From Micractinium sp. NFX-FRZ (lineage: Eukaryota; Chlorophyta; Trebouxiophyceae; Chlorellales; Chlorellaceae): DNA of 64,000 nt. Location of the stretch: the NCBI GenBank assembly GCA_029339195.1, contig JAPTJF010000101.1, positions 91,002-155,001 of the forward strand, given 5' to 3'. The notes beneath the pieces are model-generated. The model saw nothing but the letters and a program-made list of their open reading frames with translations. It ran no database searches and was not told the DNA's origin. Below, one piece after another: positions 50,801-60,500 of the stretch. Positions within the stretch are counted from its first letter, which is position 1. The number at the start of each line of letters is the position of its first letter. Made by a program: the position numbers and the translations under genes.

Positions 50801-53800
50801 ATGACGCCTTGGGACACCAGGGCCTCCTGAGCCACAAAGGGATCCCTGCAGTCGCCGGGCGCCAAGGTGGCCTGCCTCCCTGGCGTGCCTGCTGCCACTG
50901 CTGACTTCGGCCCACCCACCCGGCCGGCACCTACAGGGCATCGAGGGAGTGCCTCCCTGCCCGGAGCGCCACAACCCCGCAAACTGGTGAGGCCGTGGCG
51001 GGGAGGGAGGGAGGGCAGCTTCAAGTTGAGGTGCATGGCGGCGCGCATGCAGCGCCGGCGGCGGCCCTTTGTCAAGTGTGTTCACGCACCTGCCAACCCT
51101 CTTTCACGCTGTGCAGGATGCTGGAAGTGAGCAGCCCGGGGAGCGAGGACGCGCTGGGCCTGGACTTTGCGGAGGTGTACCGGGGCAGCCAGCTGGCCAA
51201 GTGAGTTGAAGCACACCCAAAGATGAGGGCATGTGGGCGGGTATGGGCTGCTCGCCTGTCGTGGGAGAGTGAGAGAGGTGTACAGAGGTGTGGGGTGGCT
51301 TGTTTCCGGGCTGCACCGAGGCAGCCAGGTGGCCAAGTGAGTGCCAGAACGGCAGAGTTCAAGTGGATTAGCTGAGAGGGTTTACCAGCATGGCGGCAGC
51401 CTGAGCACCAGTGCCACCAGCAACACTCGTCAGTGCAGCGCCTGGCTCAGCAGCGCCTGACTGAGCTACACCCCTCTCATTGCAGGGAGATGAGTGCGGT
51501 GATCGACCAGCACCACGAGCCGGGCGGCAACGCCCCGCCACAGCTGCTGGGCGAGATGCACGTGCCCGGCTTCCAAGAGCAGTTGATGGTCAACCTGAGG
51601 CGCAACTTCACCATCTACAATCGGGCGCCAGGTGGGCGGGCGCCAGCCTGGCAGGGGGTGCCAGCCTGGCAGGGTGCAGCAACGCTAGAGCGAGAGGGTC
51701 ACGAGAGGAGACGTGACACACAAGAGGTGTAGATGAGGTAAAATGGGATTGATGTAGATGAAGGTGCGAGACGGAGCAGGGAGGAAGGTGGTGGCGGGGG
51801 GGCAGGACCACCCTGCCTCCGCAGGACCACCCTGCCTCCCCGCAAACCTCCCTCCTGGTCGTCCTCGAGCCTTCGTCTCCATTCATCCCGCTTTGCCTGC
51901 TCTACACCTCTTGTGTGTCACACCTTCTGCAAACCCCTCACTCCAGTGGCGCTTGTGGATGCCAGATGCCTGGGGAAGAGCTGGCAGTTACTGCTGTGCA
52001 TCCTCCCGAGCCCTAAACGTTTTGGCGGCATACGGTCCCAGAAACAGCTGATGGCCACAACCTGACGCGCAGCCTGACGACCTGCAATTGCGCGCCAGCC
52101 TGGCAGAAAGGGGTGCCAGCCTGGCAGAAGCACCTGGCTACCAAGCCTTCACCCGGGTTCCACCTGCCGCTGCCATGTCTTGCGCGTGCACCGCTGCATG
52201 GTATAAGAATTGCATGCCAGCTGGACAGGCGAGCTCAACATGGCAACAACACACATGTTGTTGACCCTCTTGTGCTGCAGAGTACAACCTCACCCGTGCC
52301 GCCATCACAGTCCTGGTGAGCCTGTGCTGAGGCTGGGCTGATGCTGGGAGTGGCGTGCAACAGCAAGCGCACCTTGCACACTCGCACACACAGCACCACG
52401 CGCAATGAGGCCAACTGAAGCGGTGCCCCATGCCTGCCCCGCCTGCCCGCGCTGCAGGTCGGCTTTGCTTTCGGCACCATGTTTTGGCGGCTGGGCGACA
52501 ACAGGTGTGCGGGGAGGGGTGGTGTCAGCTGGCCGTTTAATTCAAATGCGACCACGCAGCCCGTGTATGTCAGTTTAATGTTCTGGGAAGCATGCATGCC
52601 AAGGATGCCAGCACAACTACAGCCTGCTGAGCTCAACTCCCGACGCCACGCTCCCCTGCTCCACCAGCGCATGCTGCCAGCGACTGCCTGCTCCCAGGCC
52701 CACAGGCCCCACCCGCCGCCCACGCGCGCTGTGCAGGTCGACGGTGTCTGGCGTGCTCAACATCATGGGTGTCCTCTTCTCCAGGTGAGGGCAGCAGTGG
52801 CAGGGGTGGAGATGCGAGAGTAGCAGTTGCGGGAGAGTAGCAGACGGGAGAGTAGCAGATGCGTGGGTGGCCGGGGTCCTCGATCACAGGCAGCATGTTT
52901 CCCTGGCGTGGGGAGGCCGTGGACTCGAGAGGCTTCGGGGAAGCGAAGGAGAGGGAGGCAAGGTGGGTTGGTGGAGGATCCGGGGGGGAGGAGGAGTGCT
53001 GGGGGATTTCAAGCGCCAGGCAGGAGAAAGCGTGCTGGTGGGTAGCTGGCGCATGCGTCAGTTGAGTGCCCTGGCAAGCCGCTTCCGGCCTGTGCTGCTT
53101 GAGCGCCCTGGCAAGCCGCTTCCGGCCTGTGCTGCTTGAGTGCCCTGGCAAGCCGCTTCCGGCCTGTGCTGCTTGAGCGCCCTGGCTCTTCCGTGCCCGC
53201 CCGCCACACTGCAATCCCCTGCAGCACCCTGTTTGTGGGCATCTCCAACTGCCTCTCCATCCAGCACCTGGTGGCCGCGCAGCGCACCGTCTTCTACAGG
53301 TGGGGAGTGGGGCACTCGTGCACTGTGGGGTGGTTGGGGGTTTGTCGGGCTGGTGTTTGCAGCAGCAGCCTTGGAAGGCGCCTCACAGAGAGGACGGCTG
53401 AGCCAGTGATGTAGGCTGCTTTGCAGGCTGCTGGCCTTCCCTCCCTGTCGTCCCTCCCTCCCTCCTACCTGCAGGCAGCGTGCCTCCGGCAGCGCTTCCG
53501 TGCCGCCCTTTTCCTGTTCCCGCCTTCAACCGCCCTGCTTTCCCTGCCTCCCTCCCTCCCCCAGGCAATGCACTGCTGGCGCGTTCTCGGTGCTGTCCTT
53601 TGCCCTGCTCCCCCCTTGACGCCGTCCTGCCTGGGCTTGCCCCCATCCCCTGCACCTTCCGCTTGCAGGGAGCGCCGCCGGCATGCACTCTGTGCTTCCC
53701 TTTGCCCGGCTCCCTCTTTCAACCACCCTGCTCGTCCCGAACCCCTCCCTCCCTCCCCCCCTGCAGGGAGCGCGCCGCAGGCATGTACTCCGTGCTGCCA

Positions 53801-56478
53801 TTTGCGCTGGCCCAGCTGCTGGTGGAGATTCCGTACCTGGTACTGCAGGCCCTGGTCTACTCGTGCATCGTCTACTGGTGGGTGCTCATCTTTGCATGCC
53901 GGCGCATGCTTGCACTGCTTGGTGGGTGCTCATCGCTTCATGCAGACAAGGCAGCATGCCCGCACTGCATGGTGGTGGTTGTATCTGCCACCCTGGCTAT
54001 GGAATGAGTCAGCGGCTGCTCCTGCTACCCCGCAGGAGGGTGCAGGTGTGGGTGTGGCGTGGCTTGCATGCGATGCCACCCGCTGCGAGCTTGCACCTCT
54101 TTCCCCGCCCCGCCTGCCTGCCCCCTCGCGGTGAGACTCTTTGTGTGCACACTCTTCGCTGTGCAGGATGGTGTGGTTTGCGCGCGACGCCGCCAGCTTC
54201 TTCTGGTTCTTCTTCATCTTCCTCCTCACGCTGTGGTGCGTCACGGAACAGCGCCAGCTCAGCATCGCCAGCTCAGCGGTGCAAGTTCCTGCCCTGTTCC
54301 ACGTTCTGGGCAGGCTGCGTGGGGGAGCAAGCACTTGCACAGCAAACGCCAGCTCTGTGTATCCACACAGGAGCACACGCGCAGCCGCTCCTGTCGAATG
54401 CCCGTGGCCCATGGCTAGCCAGCTTTGGCTGAGTGTACAGCCGCCCTCTCTTGCTGCAAGTACTTCTGGGCACAGATAACCACGGCGTTGAAGTTGCTGC
54501 AGTGTTCCTTTCCAAACCTCGGCACAATCTGACGGGCGCGCCCCCATTGCTGCAGGTACTTTACGGTGCTGGGCATCGCCGCCGTCAACCTCACCCCCTC
54601 CATCCCCCTCGCCAACATCCTCTGCTCCTTCTTCTTCGGCTTCTGGAACCTGCTGTCAGGTGAATAACATACATTACAGTCTCATCCATTTGGGACTGTA
54701 ACTGAACCTGTGCACATGTCTTCTACATTGGGGACCACACCTGAATCCTCTGTTCTTTCTTCCCCGCCTTCTGGATCCGCCTATGAGTCGAGCACAGCCC
54801 AAACCTGGGGCAACCTAGCACCCGGGGACTGCTCATGCGTGCATGTTAAAGCACATGGCACGGCCGGCACCTGGCACGCCGAGCTCTGCGGGTGGCACGC
54901 TGGCCAGCAGCCACTGTTTGGGTGGGCTGAACCTGCATGTCTGCATGCACCGCCCGTGTTCCCCTCCCCCTGCCTGGCCACCCGCAGGCTTCCTGATCCC
55001 AATACCCGCCATGCCGGGATACTGGGTGCGTGGCTGGCCAGCTGGGCGGGCCAGGCGGTTCGGGTGTGGGCAGCGCTGCTTGTGCTGCTCAAACATCCGC
55101 AGTTTGCTGCTTCGGAGTAGTGTGCACGACAGGGCTGCAGCACGTCAAGGCTGCAGCACGACAAGGCTGCAGCACGACAAGGCTGCAGCACGACAAGGCT
55201 GGTTGCAGTGGCCTGATCTCACCTTCCCGCACCCGCCGCTCATCGCCCGGCCCTGCCCATGCCACTTCCCACGCCCTGCTTTGGCCGTGCCTCCCAGCCT
55301 CGTGCCACCTGCTGCTCCCTCTGCCAGGGACCCGCCCCCGTGCCGGCACACGGCACGGGACACAGCATGGCTGCATACAGGCTGGATTCAATGCATCCCC
55401 CGGGTGTGGTACTCCCCTGCATGCAGGTGTGGGCGGCGTGGATCAACCCGGTCATGTGGTCTATATACGGTGAGATGTGCAGCTGGGATGAGCGGTAGCT
55501 GCGCACTTGGTCCGTGCATGCTGAGCTGGCGCCAGCTTGGCCCGTAGCTGCATGTGATGTACGCAATGTAAATCGCGGTGCAAGGCACATGTGGGCCTGC
55601 CTGGGTCGCATGCGCTCGACAGTGCGGCTGCTGGCTGCAGGTGGTGCACAGCAGGCACAGCGTGCGCCGTGCAGGGACAGGTCGGTGCAGGTGCACAGCA
55701 GGCACAGCAGGCACAGCAGGCACAGCAGGCGGCACATGTGTAGCGCAGGCCTGGCGAGCCCCTTGCGCACCTGTCCATGTGTTGTCACTCTGCTCGCGTA
55801 CCGCTTGCACCACGGCATGCTGCAGGCCTGGTCATAACCCAGCTGGGACAGTTCGGCGATGAATACATCACAGGTGTGGGGGTCCGGGGGGGCGGGGTGG
55901 GTGGGGTGATTGGAGGGTTCATTTTGACTGCAATTGACCGAAGTCAGCAGGGCTCACACATGCCAGCAATGCCCCTCAACTGCGCCTGCTACGGAGGTGC
56001 CTCCGTAGCTGACCACCCGTGCGTTGCCTGCTGTGCCCTGCCCTGCGCAGACCTCAGCGGCGTCACCCAGTCCATCCCCCAGTTCCTCTCGGCGCGCTTC
56101 CAGTACGAGACATACATGACAGGTGAAGCACAGACACGCATGACAGGACATGCTCGCCAGCGCTGCTGCTGATTGCACAGTGTCATGCAAGGCCCCTGCT
56201 TTGATTTTTGTGATCCCCGGCTCAACTGTGCTTCGTGCTGACGGTGTGGGGGCTGTGCGGGGCGGCAGCGCACCGGCCGTGCTGCGGGAGACGGGTGGTC
56301 ACCCCCCGCCCCCCCGCCCCTGCCCCCCTTTCTTCCCGCCGCGCCAACATGCCCCCCTCCCTGCACGTCCTCCCCACCCCGTGCAGGCCCCATCGTCGCC
56401 ATCCTGTGCGCCTACATCCTGGCATTCAGCGCCGTGGCTGCAACCAGCCTGCGCCTGCTCAACTTCCAGCGCCGCTGA
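34713..56478 (+). CDS. Full-size ABCG (PDR-type) ABC transporter, 53 exons
   Basis: An ATP-driven exporter of the plant and fungal pleiotropic drug resistance type, with the order NBD1-TMD1-NBD2-TMD2, probably in the plasma membrane. All 53 exons join in frame to 1618 residues; plant PDRs are about 1420-1450. NBD1 has Walker [10 protein letters not shown] (from residue 196), signature ISGGQKKR (~340) and Walker [13 protein letters not shown]2 has Walker A GASGAGKST (~1060), signature LSVEQRKR (~1170) and Walker [17 protein letters not shown], then [23 protein letters not shown], all canonical PDR blocks. The extra length comes mostly from exon 30. Introns 7, 12, 14 and 35 use GC donors. The substrate cannot be told. 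The start is Met34713; Met34725 also fits. Confidence 0.93.
36700..36860 (+). repeat. Decoy copy of the Walker A exon
   Basis: Exon 6 with its CAG acceptor (from 36827) has a copy 118 bases upstream, starting at 36709 after CATGCAG. The copy reads GPPGSGKLT instead of GPPGSGKST, so it would lose the Walker A Ser. The real exon is the downstream one, because only it continues as [14 protein letters not shown]. Confidence 0.9.
38098..38352 (+). repeat. Exon-edge echo of ABCG exon 10 end
   Basis: The end of exon 10 with its donor (CAGCTGCTGGGGCTAGGCGTG, from 38103) recurs 209 bases downstream at 38312 in intron 10, including GCCGACACAGGTG. Confidence 0.88.
38809..38830 (+). repeat. (CA)n microsatellite
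   Basis: Dinucleotide CA run in ABCG intron 11. A shorter ACAC run lies at about 10146-10160 in cyclophilin intron 9. Confidence 0.85.
39285..39595 (+). repeat. Threefold ladder at ABCG exon 13 start
   Basis: The acceptor and first ~30 bases of exon 13 (39562, ATCATGCGCGCCCTGGGCAA) have diverged upstream copies at 39347 and 39458. The spacing is 111 and 104 bases. Intervening blocks such as CTTTGTACAnCAACATGTGCCCC are shared too. Confidence 0.88.
41985..42195 (+). repeat. Decayed echoes of ABCG exon 19 end
   Basis: The exon 19 end (CTGCTGGTGGACCTCCTGGGG) is followed by weaker copies at about 42068-42092 and 42172-42194, each ending in a CTGGGGT stretch. Confidence 0.65.
43430..43620 (+). 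repeat. Threefold ladder at ABCG exon 24 start
   Basis: GCAGGTGTGCCGnGATGACACC-type sequence occurs at 43440, 43514 and 43599, at spacings of 74 and 85 bases. The last one is the real exon ([19 protein letters not shown]). All three keep a CAG acceptor. Confidence 0.9.
43682..43804 (+). repeat. AT-richer minisatellite in ABCG intron 24
   Basis: Four imperfect ~29-35-base units of GCAAAGGTTTTGGTTTACCAC type. Base composition is clearly unlike the surrounding GC-rich introns. Confidence 0.85.
44155..44268 (+). repeat. Tandem duplication in ABCG intron 25
   Basis: Two copies of about 55 bases, each with CCCTGCAGCTGCCATA and CGGGCTGCATGCTGCGGCCT. No exon sequence is included. Confidence 0.85.
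45165..45332. repeat. Long imperfect foldback in ABCG intron 27
   Basis: Two ~75-base arms (about 45165-45243 and 45255-45332) are reverse complements at roughly 75-80 percent. The best core pairs GCTTGCTCCAGGCGCTGGTC with GACCAGCGCCGGAGCAAGC. It lies in the longest intron of the gene (1549 bases). A small foldback transposon or a small-RNA precursor could look like this. Confidence 0.75.
45645..45672 (+). repeat. Poly-G tract (28 G)
   Basis: An uninterrupted run of 28 G in ABCG intron 27. The length may be imprecise in the assembly. Confidence 0.85.
45970..46050 (+). repeat. ~30-base tandem repeat in ABCG intron 27
   Basis: TTTGAGCACTGTGGCGCTGC units, two and a partial third, separated by TACACATG. 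Confidence 0.85.
46770..46995 (+). repeat. Exon-edge echo of ABCG exon 29 start
   Basis: The acceptor and exon start GCAGCCCCCAAGCAG occurs at 46843 and 46967, 124 bases apart. Upstream flanks with GAAGCCATCCAGG are also repeated. The downstream copy is the real exon because it stays open. Confidence 0.88.
46967..48134 (+). other. ABCG transporter linker: exons 29-31, with low-complexity exon 30
   Basis: Exons 46967-47061, 47322-47767 and 48005-48134. Exon 30 (446 bases, by far the largest of the gene) encodes about 149 residues, roughly 822-970, rich in Ala, Ser, Gly and Pro ([17 protein letters not shown]). It sits between TMD1 and NBD2 and accounts for most of the excess over plant PDR length. 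A phosphorylatable regulatory linker is possible but is inference. Confidence 0.85.
48618..48730 (+). repeat. Exon-edge echo of ABCG exon 33 end (NBD2 Walker A)
   Basis: CTCATGGGAGCCTCGG with GAGCAGGTG and following AGCTCAGCATG recurs 71 bases downstream (48623 and 48694). The copy has lost one G of the GCCTCGGGAGC core. Confidence 0.9.
49800..49985 (+). repeat. Exon-edge echo of ABCG exon 36 end
   Basis: TTCCATCGTCTTCATGGGTGG (49802, coding SIVFM plus donor) recurs 147 bases downstream at 49949 with two changes. Confidence 0.88.
51172..51345 (+). repeat. Exon-edge echo of ABCG exon 40 end
   Basis: The exon 40 end with its GTGAGT donor (51179-51208) recurs 136 bases downstream at 51315-51344, donor included. 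Confidence 0.88.
53061..53188 (+). repeat. 37-base minisatellite in ABCG intron 44
   Basis: Three nearly perfect units and a partial fourth of GAGYGCCCTGGCAAGCCGCT plus TCCGGCCTGTGCTGCTT. Confidence 0.92.
53470..53800 (+). repeat. Fourfold ladder at ABCG exon 46 start
   Basis: Copies start at about 53475, 53565, 53669 and 53767, at spacings of 90, 104 and 98 bases. The copy at 53669 is best (GGAGCGCCGCCGGCATGCAC). The last is the real exon ([16 protein letters not shown]). Confidence 0.88.
55133..55201 (+). repeat. 16-base tandem repeat in ABCG intron 49
   Basis: Four units of GGCTGCAGCACGACAA. Each contains an acceptor-like CTGCAG. Confidence 0.9.
55645..55733 (+). repeat. GCACAGCAG repeat in ABCG intron 50
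   Basis: Short GCACAGCAG/GCACAGCAGG units in two clusters. Confidence 0.8.
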
Positions 56479-57522
56479 GCTGGCACACGAACCTCTCCAC
56501 CGCACATTGAGCCGGCAGGCAGCACTTCAGCGCGTGCTGAGCTGGCAAGGGGCTGAGCAGAGCGAGGAGGTGTTGAACCCGGGCGGTACCGCCCGCTTGT
56601 TGTTTGCATGGCTCGTGTCTTCAAATTACTCGTCTTCTTTGGCCAGCCAACCCTGGCATCCCGCACAAACTATCGGACAGCCCCTGCACTGCTGCTGCTG
56701 GACTCGCGCGGTGCTGCTGCCCAGCCCAGTTGTCGGCGGACCCTAGCCTCAACAGCCGATTGGGCTGCCTGCTCGCACGTTGCACTTTTGATCTGTTGCT
56801 TTTGACGGTTTGAGTTGATTTGCACCAGGCGATGGAAACATGCGTTGTGAGAGGCTGGATGGAGTGATGAGGAGGGGACAGGGTGTGGTGGTGCAAAAAG
56901 GTGCGACTCGCAGCCTCCCAGAGAGCTGTGGCCTGGCAGGACGGTGGTGCCGAACAGGGCAATGTGCCTAGGTGCAGTGTGTGCATTCATGCCATGGATG
57001 CATTTCATGCAGTAATGCGCCGTCATGCCACACGTTGATGTGTGGCGGATTGCAGCAGCTTGGGCTGCGGAGGCCGGCGGTGGAGGCTGGGCGAGGTGGA
57101 GGGGAGGTGAAGGGCGGGGCAGAGGCGAGGCAGGGTACGTGGGGCTACCCTGGGTGGGAGAGGTCGAGAGACGACGGGTGGGGTGCAGGAACAGTGAAAG
57201 GGTGGGTGGCAGGCGTGGCTGGGAAGAGCAGTTATCTCACTGGGGGGGGCCAGCATGCATTGTTGGAATGGGAGGAAAAGAGGATGGGGAAAGAATCGAG
57301 GGAGGGGATAGGAGGGGGGGGGGTGGACAAGTGGGTATGAGTATGGGGGTGGGGAGGGTGACATGCATAGAAGGCACACATGGCGGCAGGGCGCATCATG
57401 CCAAATAACAAGCAACGCGCGCGTGCGCTGAACAGTAGGGGGGCACTACGATTGTTGAGGGCTTGCTTGTGATGCCACGCTTGTGCGGTCACGTCACGAT
57501 TGTAAAGGCCATGCTTGAGAGG
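56479..57522. other. Convergent 3' intergenic region, ABCG / chitinase
   Basis: Just over 1 kb between two stops. It contains G-rich stretches (57240-57360). I see no exon or RNA gene. Confidence 0.5.
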
Positions 57523-60500
57523 TCAGGGGAAGAGGGGGTCGGTGCAGCCGCCCATGCCGAGCGTGGTGCAGATGGCGGAGGACAGCGCCTGGGCGGAGGG
57601 CGTGCCAGACTTCTGCAGCAGCGGCAGCAGCAGCATGGGGGGGCGGGCAGGCAGCAGGGGTGTGTGAGCAGACGTGCGTTCAAACGTGAGGCTCGAGGCT
57701 CCTCTGAATCAGACGGTGCAGGAAAGCCCTCGTCCGCCCCTCTCTCCCTCTCCATCCCCAATGATCGTGTGTGCCACACTCCCTCCCCATTGCCAGCACT
57801 GCCCGCCTGCAGCCTGGCACCCCCAGCTGGCCGCCCCACCCCCACCCCGATCCCGCTTCTAACCCTCAAGCCACTGAGGAGACGCCTCCCTTGATCCGCC
57901 AGCAGGCCCACCTGCAGGCTCCAGATCATCATGCCATCCCCTCCGTTGGCCCGCACATAACCGCTGATCGCGCGCGCCTCGTCCAGCGTGATGACGTGGC
58001 CTCCCCACGCCTCTGGGGGCACCTCCACCCCCATCAGGATCTGGCCCCGGAACAGGGAGCGGTAGGCGTCGTAGGCCTCTTGGGGGGAGAAGGTGGGGCC
58101 GGCGTCGTACGACATGACGTTCAGGATGTCCAGCTGCGGGAGGAAAGAAGAAGGAAAGCAGGAGAGAAAAGGGCAGGGGTGAGTGGCAGGGGGGAGGGGG
58201 TTGCAGGATACGCCAGGCCTCGTGCAGGAGGCTGCCAGTGAGGCATGCCTCCCACGAGAGGCACGCTCAGGACGCCCGATGAGTGACGGGCAGAAGGTGA
58301 AGTGCTTAGGAGGCACATCCCTCGACTGCGGCCGGCATGCCAGCAATTTGGGCTGCGCAGCCAGCCCCAACTCAGGACGGCACAGCACAGCACGGCACAG
58401 CACAGCACAGCACAGCAGCATGGCACAGCACAGCAGCATGGCACAGCACAGCCCAGCCCAGCACCCCACGTGGCCCTCTCACCTGCTCCCCCACCGCCTT
58501 GAGCATGTTGACGCTCTGCCCGCTGTGGTCGCCCTGCGGCTGCGCATTCACCCACGCCCCCTGCCCATACGCGCCGATGGACCAAACTGCGCTCGACAGC
58601 AGGTAGGGGCGGGGCAGCGCCGCACGCAGCTCGGTGACCACTCTAATAAATTCGGCGTCGATGGCGCACTGGACGGCGGGGACAGCTGGTGGGACGGAGC
58701 AGCCCGCGGAGGACGGCTGCGGGCGGGATGAGGGGGAGGGGAGCGAGAGGAGGAGGGGGTGAGGCAGGGTAAGGGGTGCAGGCTGCCTGGGTGTCCATGG
58801 GGGGGCGGTTTAAATTGTTATTAGTAAAAAACACTTTTTTTGTTTTTGAGAGCATGCGTGCATTCATGAGCTCGTGCATGCCGGCGCCTCGAGCCATGTT
58901 CCTCCTGGCAGGCCGAGGCCAAGGTCGCACTGTCCACACAAGAGTGCAACTGCACTTTTCTGCATGCTCACCTCGTAATCAATGTCAACTCCATCCAGAC
59001 CTGCGAGGGATGGGCGGCACAGAAGGAGGCAGGGCAACCGTGGGCAGAGGCGAGCGAGCAGCAGCGGGGCACAGGAGAGCGGGCGGCACATGTCGGATGC
59101 TGGCATGGCACAGCACAGCGTAACGTGGCCGCTGCCCCCCCCCCAGAGTCCCACCCTGCCTCTGCTCTGCATGGCCGCTTGGCCGCCCACGACTGCCCAC
59201 CCGCCCCCGCGCGCCTGCACCGCAGCAGGCCCCGCCCCCGCCCTCACCGAAAGTCTCCACAAACAGCCGGATGGCGGCAGTGTTCATCTTGTCCCACCCC
59301 GTGTAGGTGGCACCGCCAATGGCAATCAGCACCTGCGGCACGCAACACAGGGGGCAAACAACGGGGGCAATCGCACGCTCATTTGGGTGGTGCATGTGTT
59401 GCATGATAGGTGCTGGGCTGTGCTGTTTTTGGCGCTGCGGCTGGGCGGCGGCCGGAGGATAAGCACACCGGCAGTAGCACCCCCACCAGCCGTCCGTCCC
59501 GTCTCGCCAGCGCCCGCCACTGGTCCCAGCCTGACCTTGGTGCGTGGGTTCTTTTGCTTTAGGAGTGCAATGGCCCCCTTGACCACGGAGGCGTCGCTAG
59601 AGAACTGCACCCCCGTGCCCTGCCACGTCACCCCGCCAGAGTAGGAGGCATCTGCAGGGGGGAGAGGGAGGGAGGGGGGCGAGGTAAGGGAGGTGATGGG
59701 AGAGCGACAGAGGTGAAGGGAATGATGGTGGAGGGCGCACGGGATGATTGGGCACTGCCGGCGGTCAGTGAACAGGTACGAAGGGTTGCAGCAGCACAAC
59801 ACGTGTGTGTGGTGGGTGTGTGTGGAAGCGGGTGCAGCGCGGCAATAAATGGGCATGCGCTCAGCGCTGTGCCGGCACAGCGCCCACCTGGGAGCATGAA
59901 GGACAGGTAGACCACGTTGACGTAGGAGGGCAGCGTGGCCAGGCGGTGGGTGGCAGCCGACCCCTTCCAGGCATCAGACCAGGACTCGTAGTACCTGCGG
60001 TACCGTGGGTTACCGTAGATTTGCCGTCAGGGTGAAAAACGAGCCTGTAGCCTCTGTTTTACCTCAAAAAGCCAGACAGGATGCTTGTTTGAGAGAGGGG
60101 ACAGAGACACATCCCCAATCATGCAGCGATCCAGGGGCAGGGACGCAACGTACCCGCCATACAGGAAGGGAGGGCCAGGGGGGCTGGGGGGCAGCGGGGG
60201 CGAGGGCGGGGGGCTTGGCGGCGGGGGGGAGGCTGGGGGCGAGGGCGGGGGGCTGGGCGGGGACGGCGGCGGGCTGGGGGCCGGGCGGCAGTTGACGTTC
60301 GCTGCAGGGGCCAGGCATGTGAGAGAGGTCAGTGAGCGCAGTCCCTTTCCGTCAGAGGGTCAACCCGAGTTCACACCACGGCCTTCGGATGGTGACACAC
60401 ACCACAGTGGCATTCAAGTGGTGTTCAGCGCTGCTGAAGGGGCCGCAGTGCAGGCCCCCCACAGGGAACCCGTCCTACCTGGCCAGTCGCAGGCCTGCTT

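Larger units (their letters stand above)
48301..56478 (+). other. ABCG transporter second half: exons 32-53 (NBD2, TMD2)
   Basis: Exons: 48301-48327, 48515-48644, 48999-49115, 49299-49420, 49680-49818, 50194-50318, 50436-50531, 50937-50986, 51117-51200, 51486-51631, 52281-52315, 52458-52504, 52737-52784, 53225-53299, 53767-53877, 54167-54235, 54556-54659, 54988-55025, 55427-55469, 55826-55873, 56051-56122 and 56387-56478. TMD2 landmarks are [63 protein letters not shown] and the final LLNFQRR. Confidence 0.9.

Noticed and set aside
34713..56478. Two separate half-size ABCG genes instead of one full-size gene
   Set aside because: Exons 28-33 join in phase through the linker, with no stop, promoter-like gap or new start. 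Domain order and conserved PDR motifs match a full-size protein.
58375..58460. Possible coding repeat (HSTAQHST)
   Set aside because: It is a simple GCACA repeat within a chitinase intron that has clear flanking splice sites.
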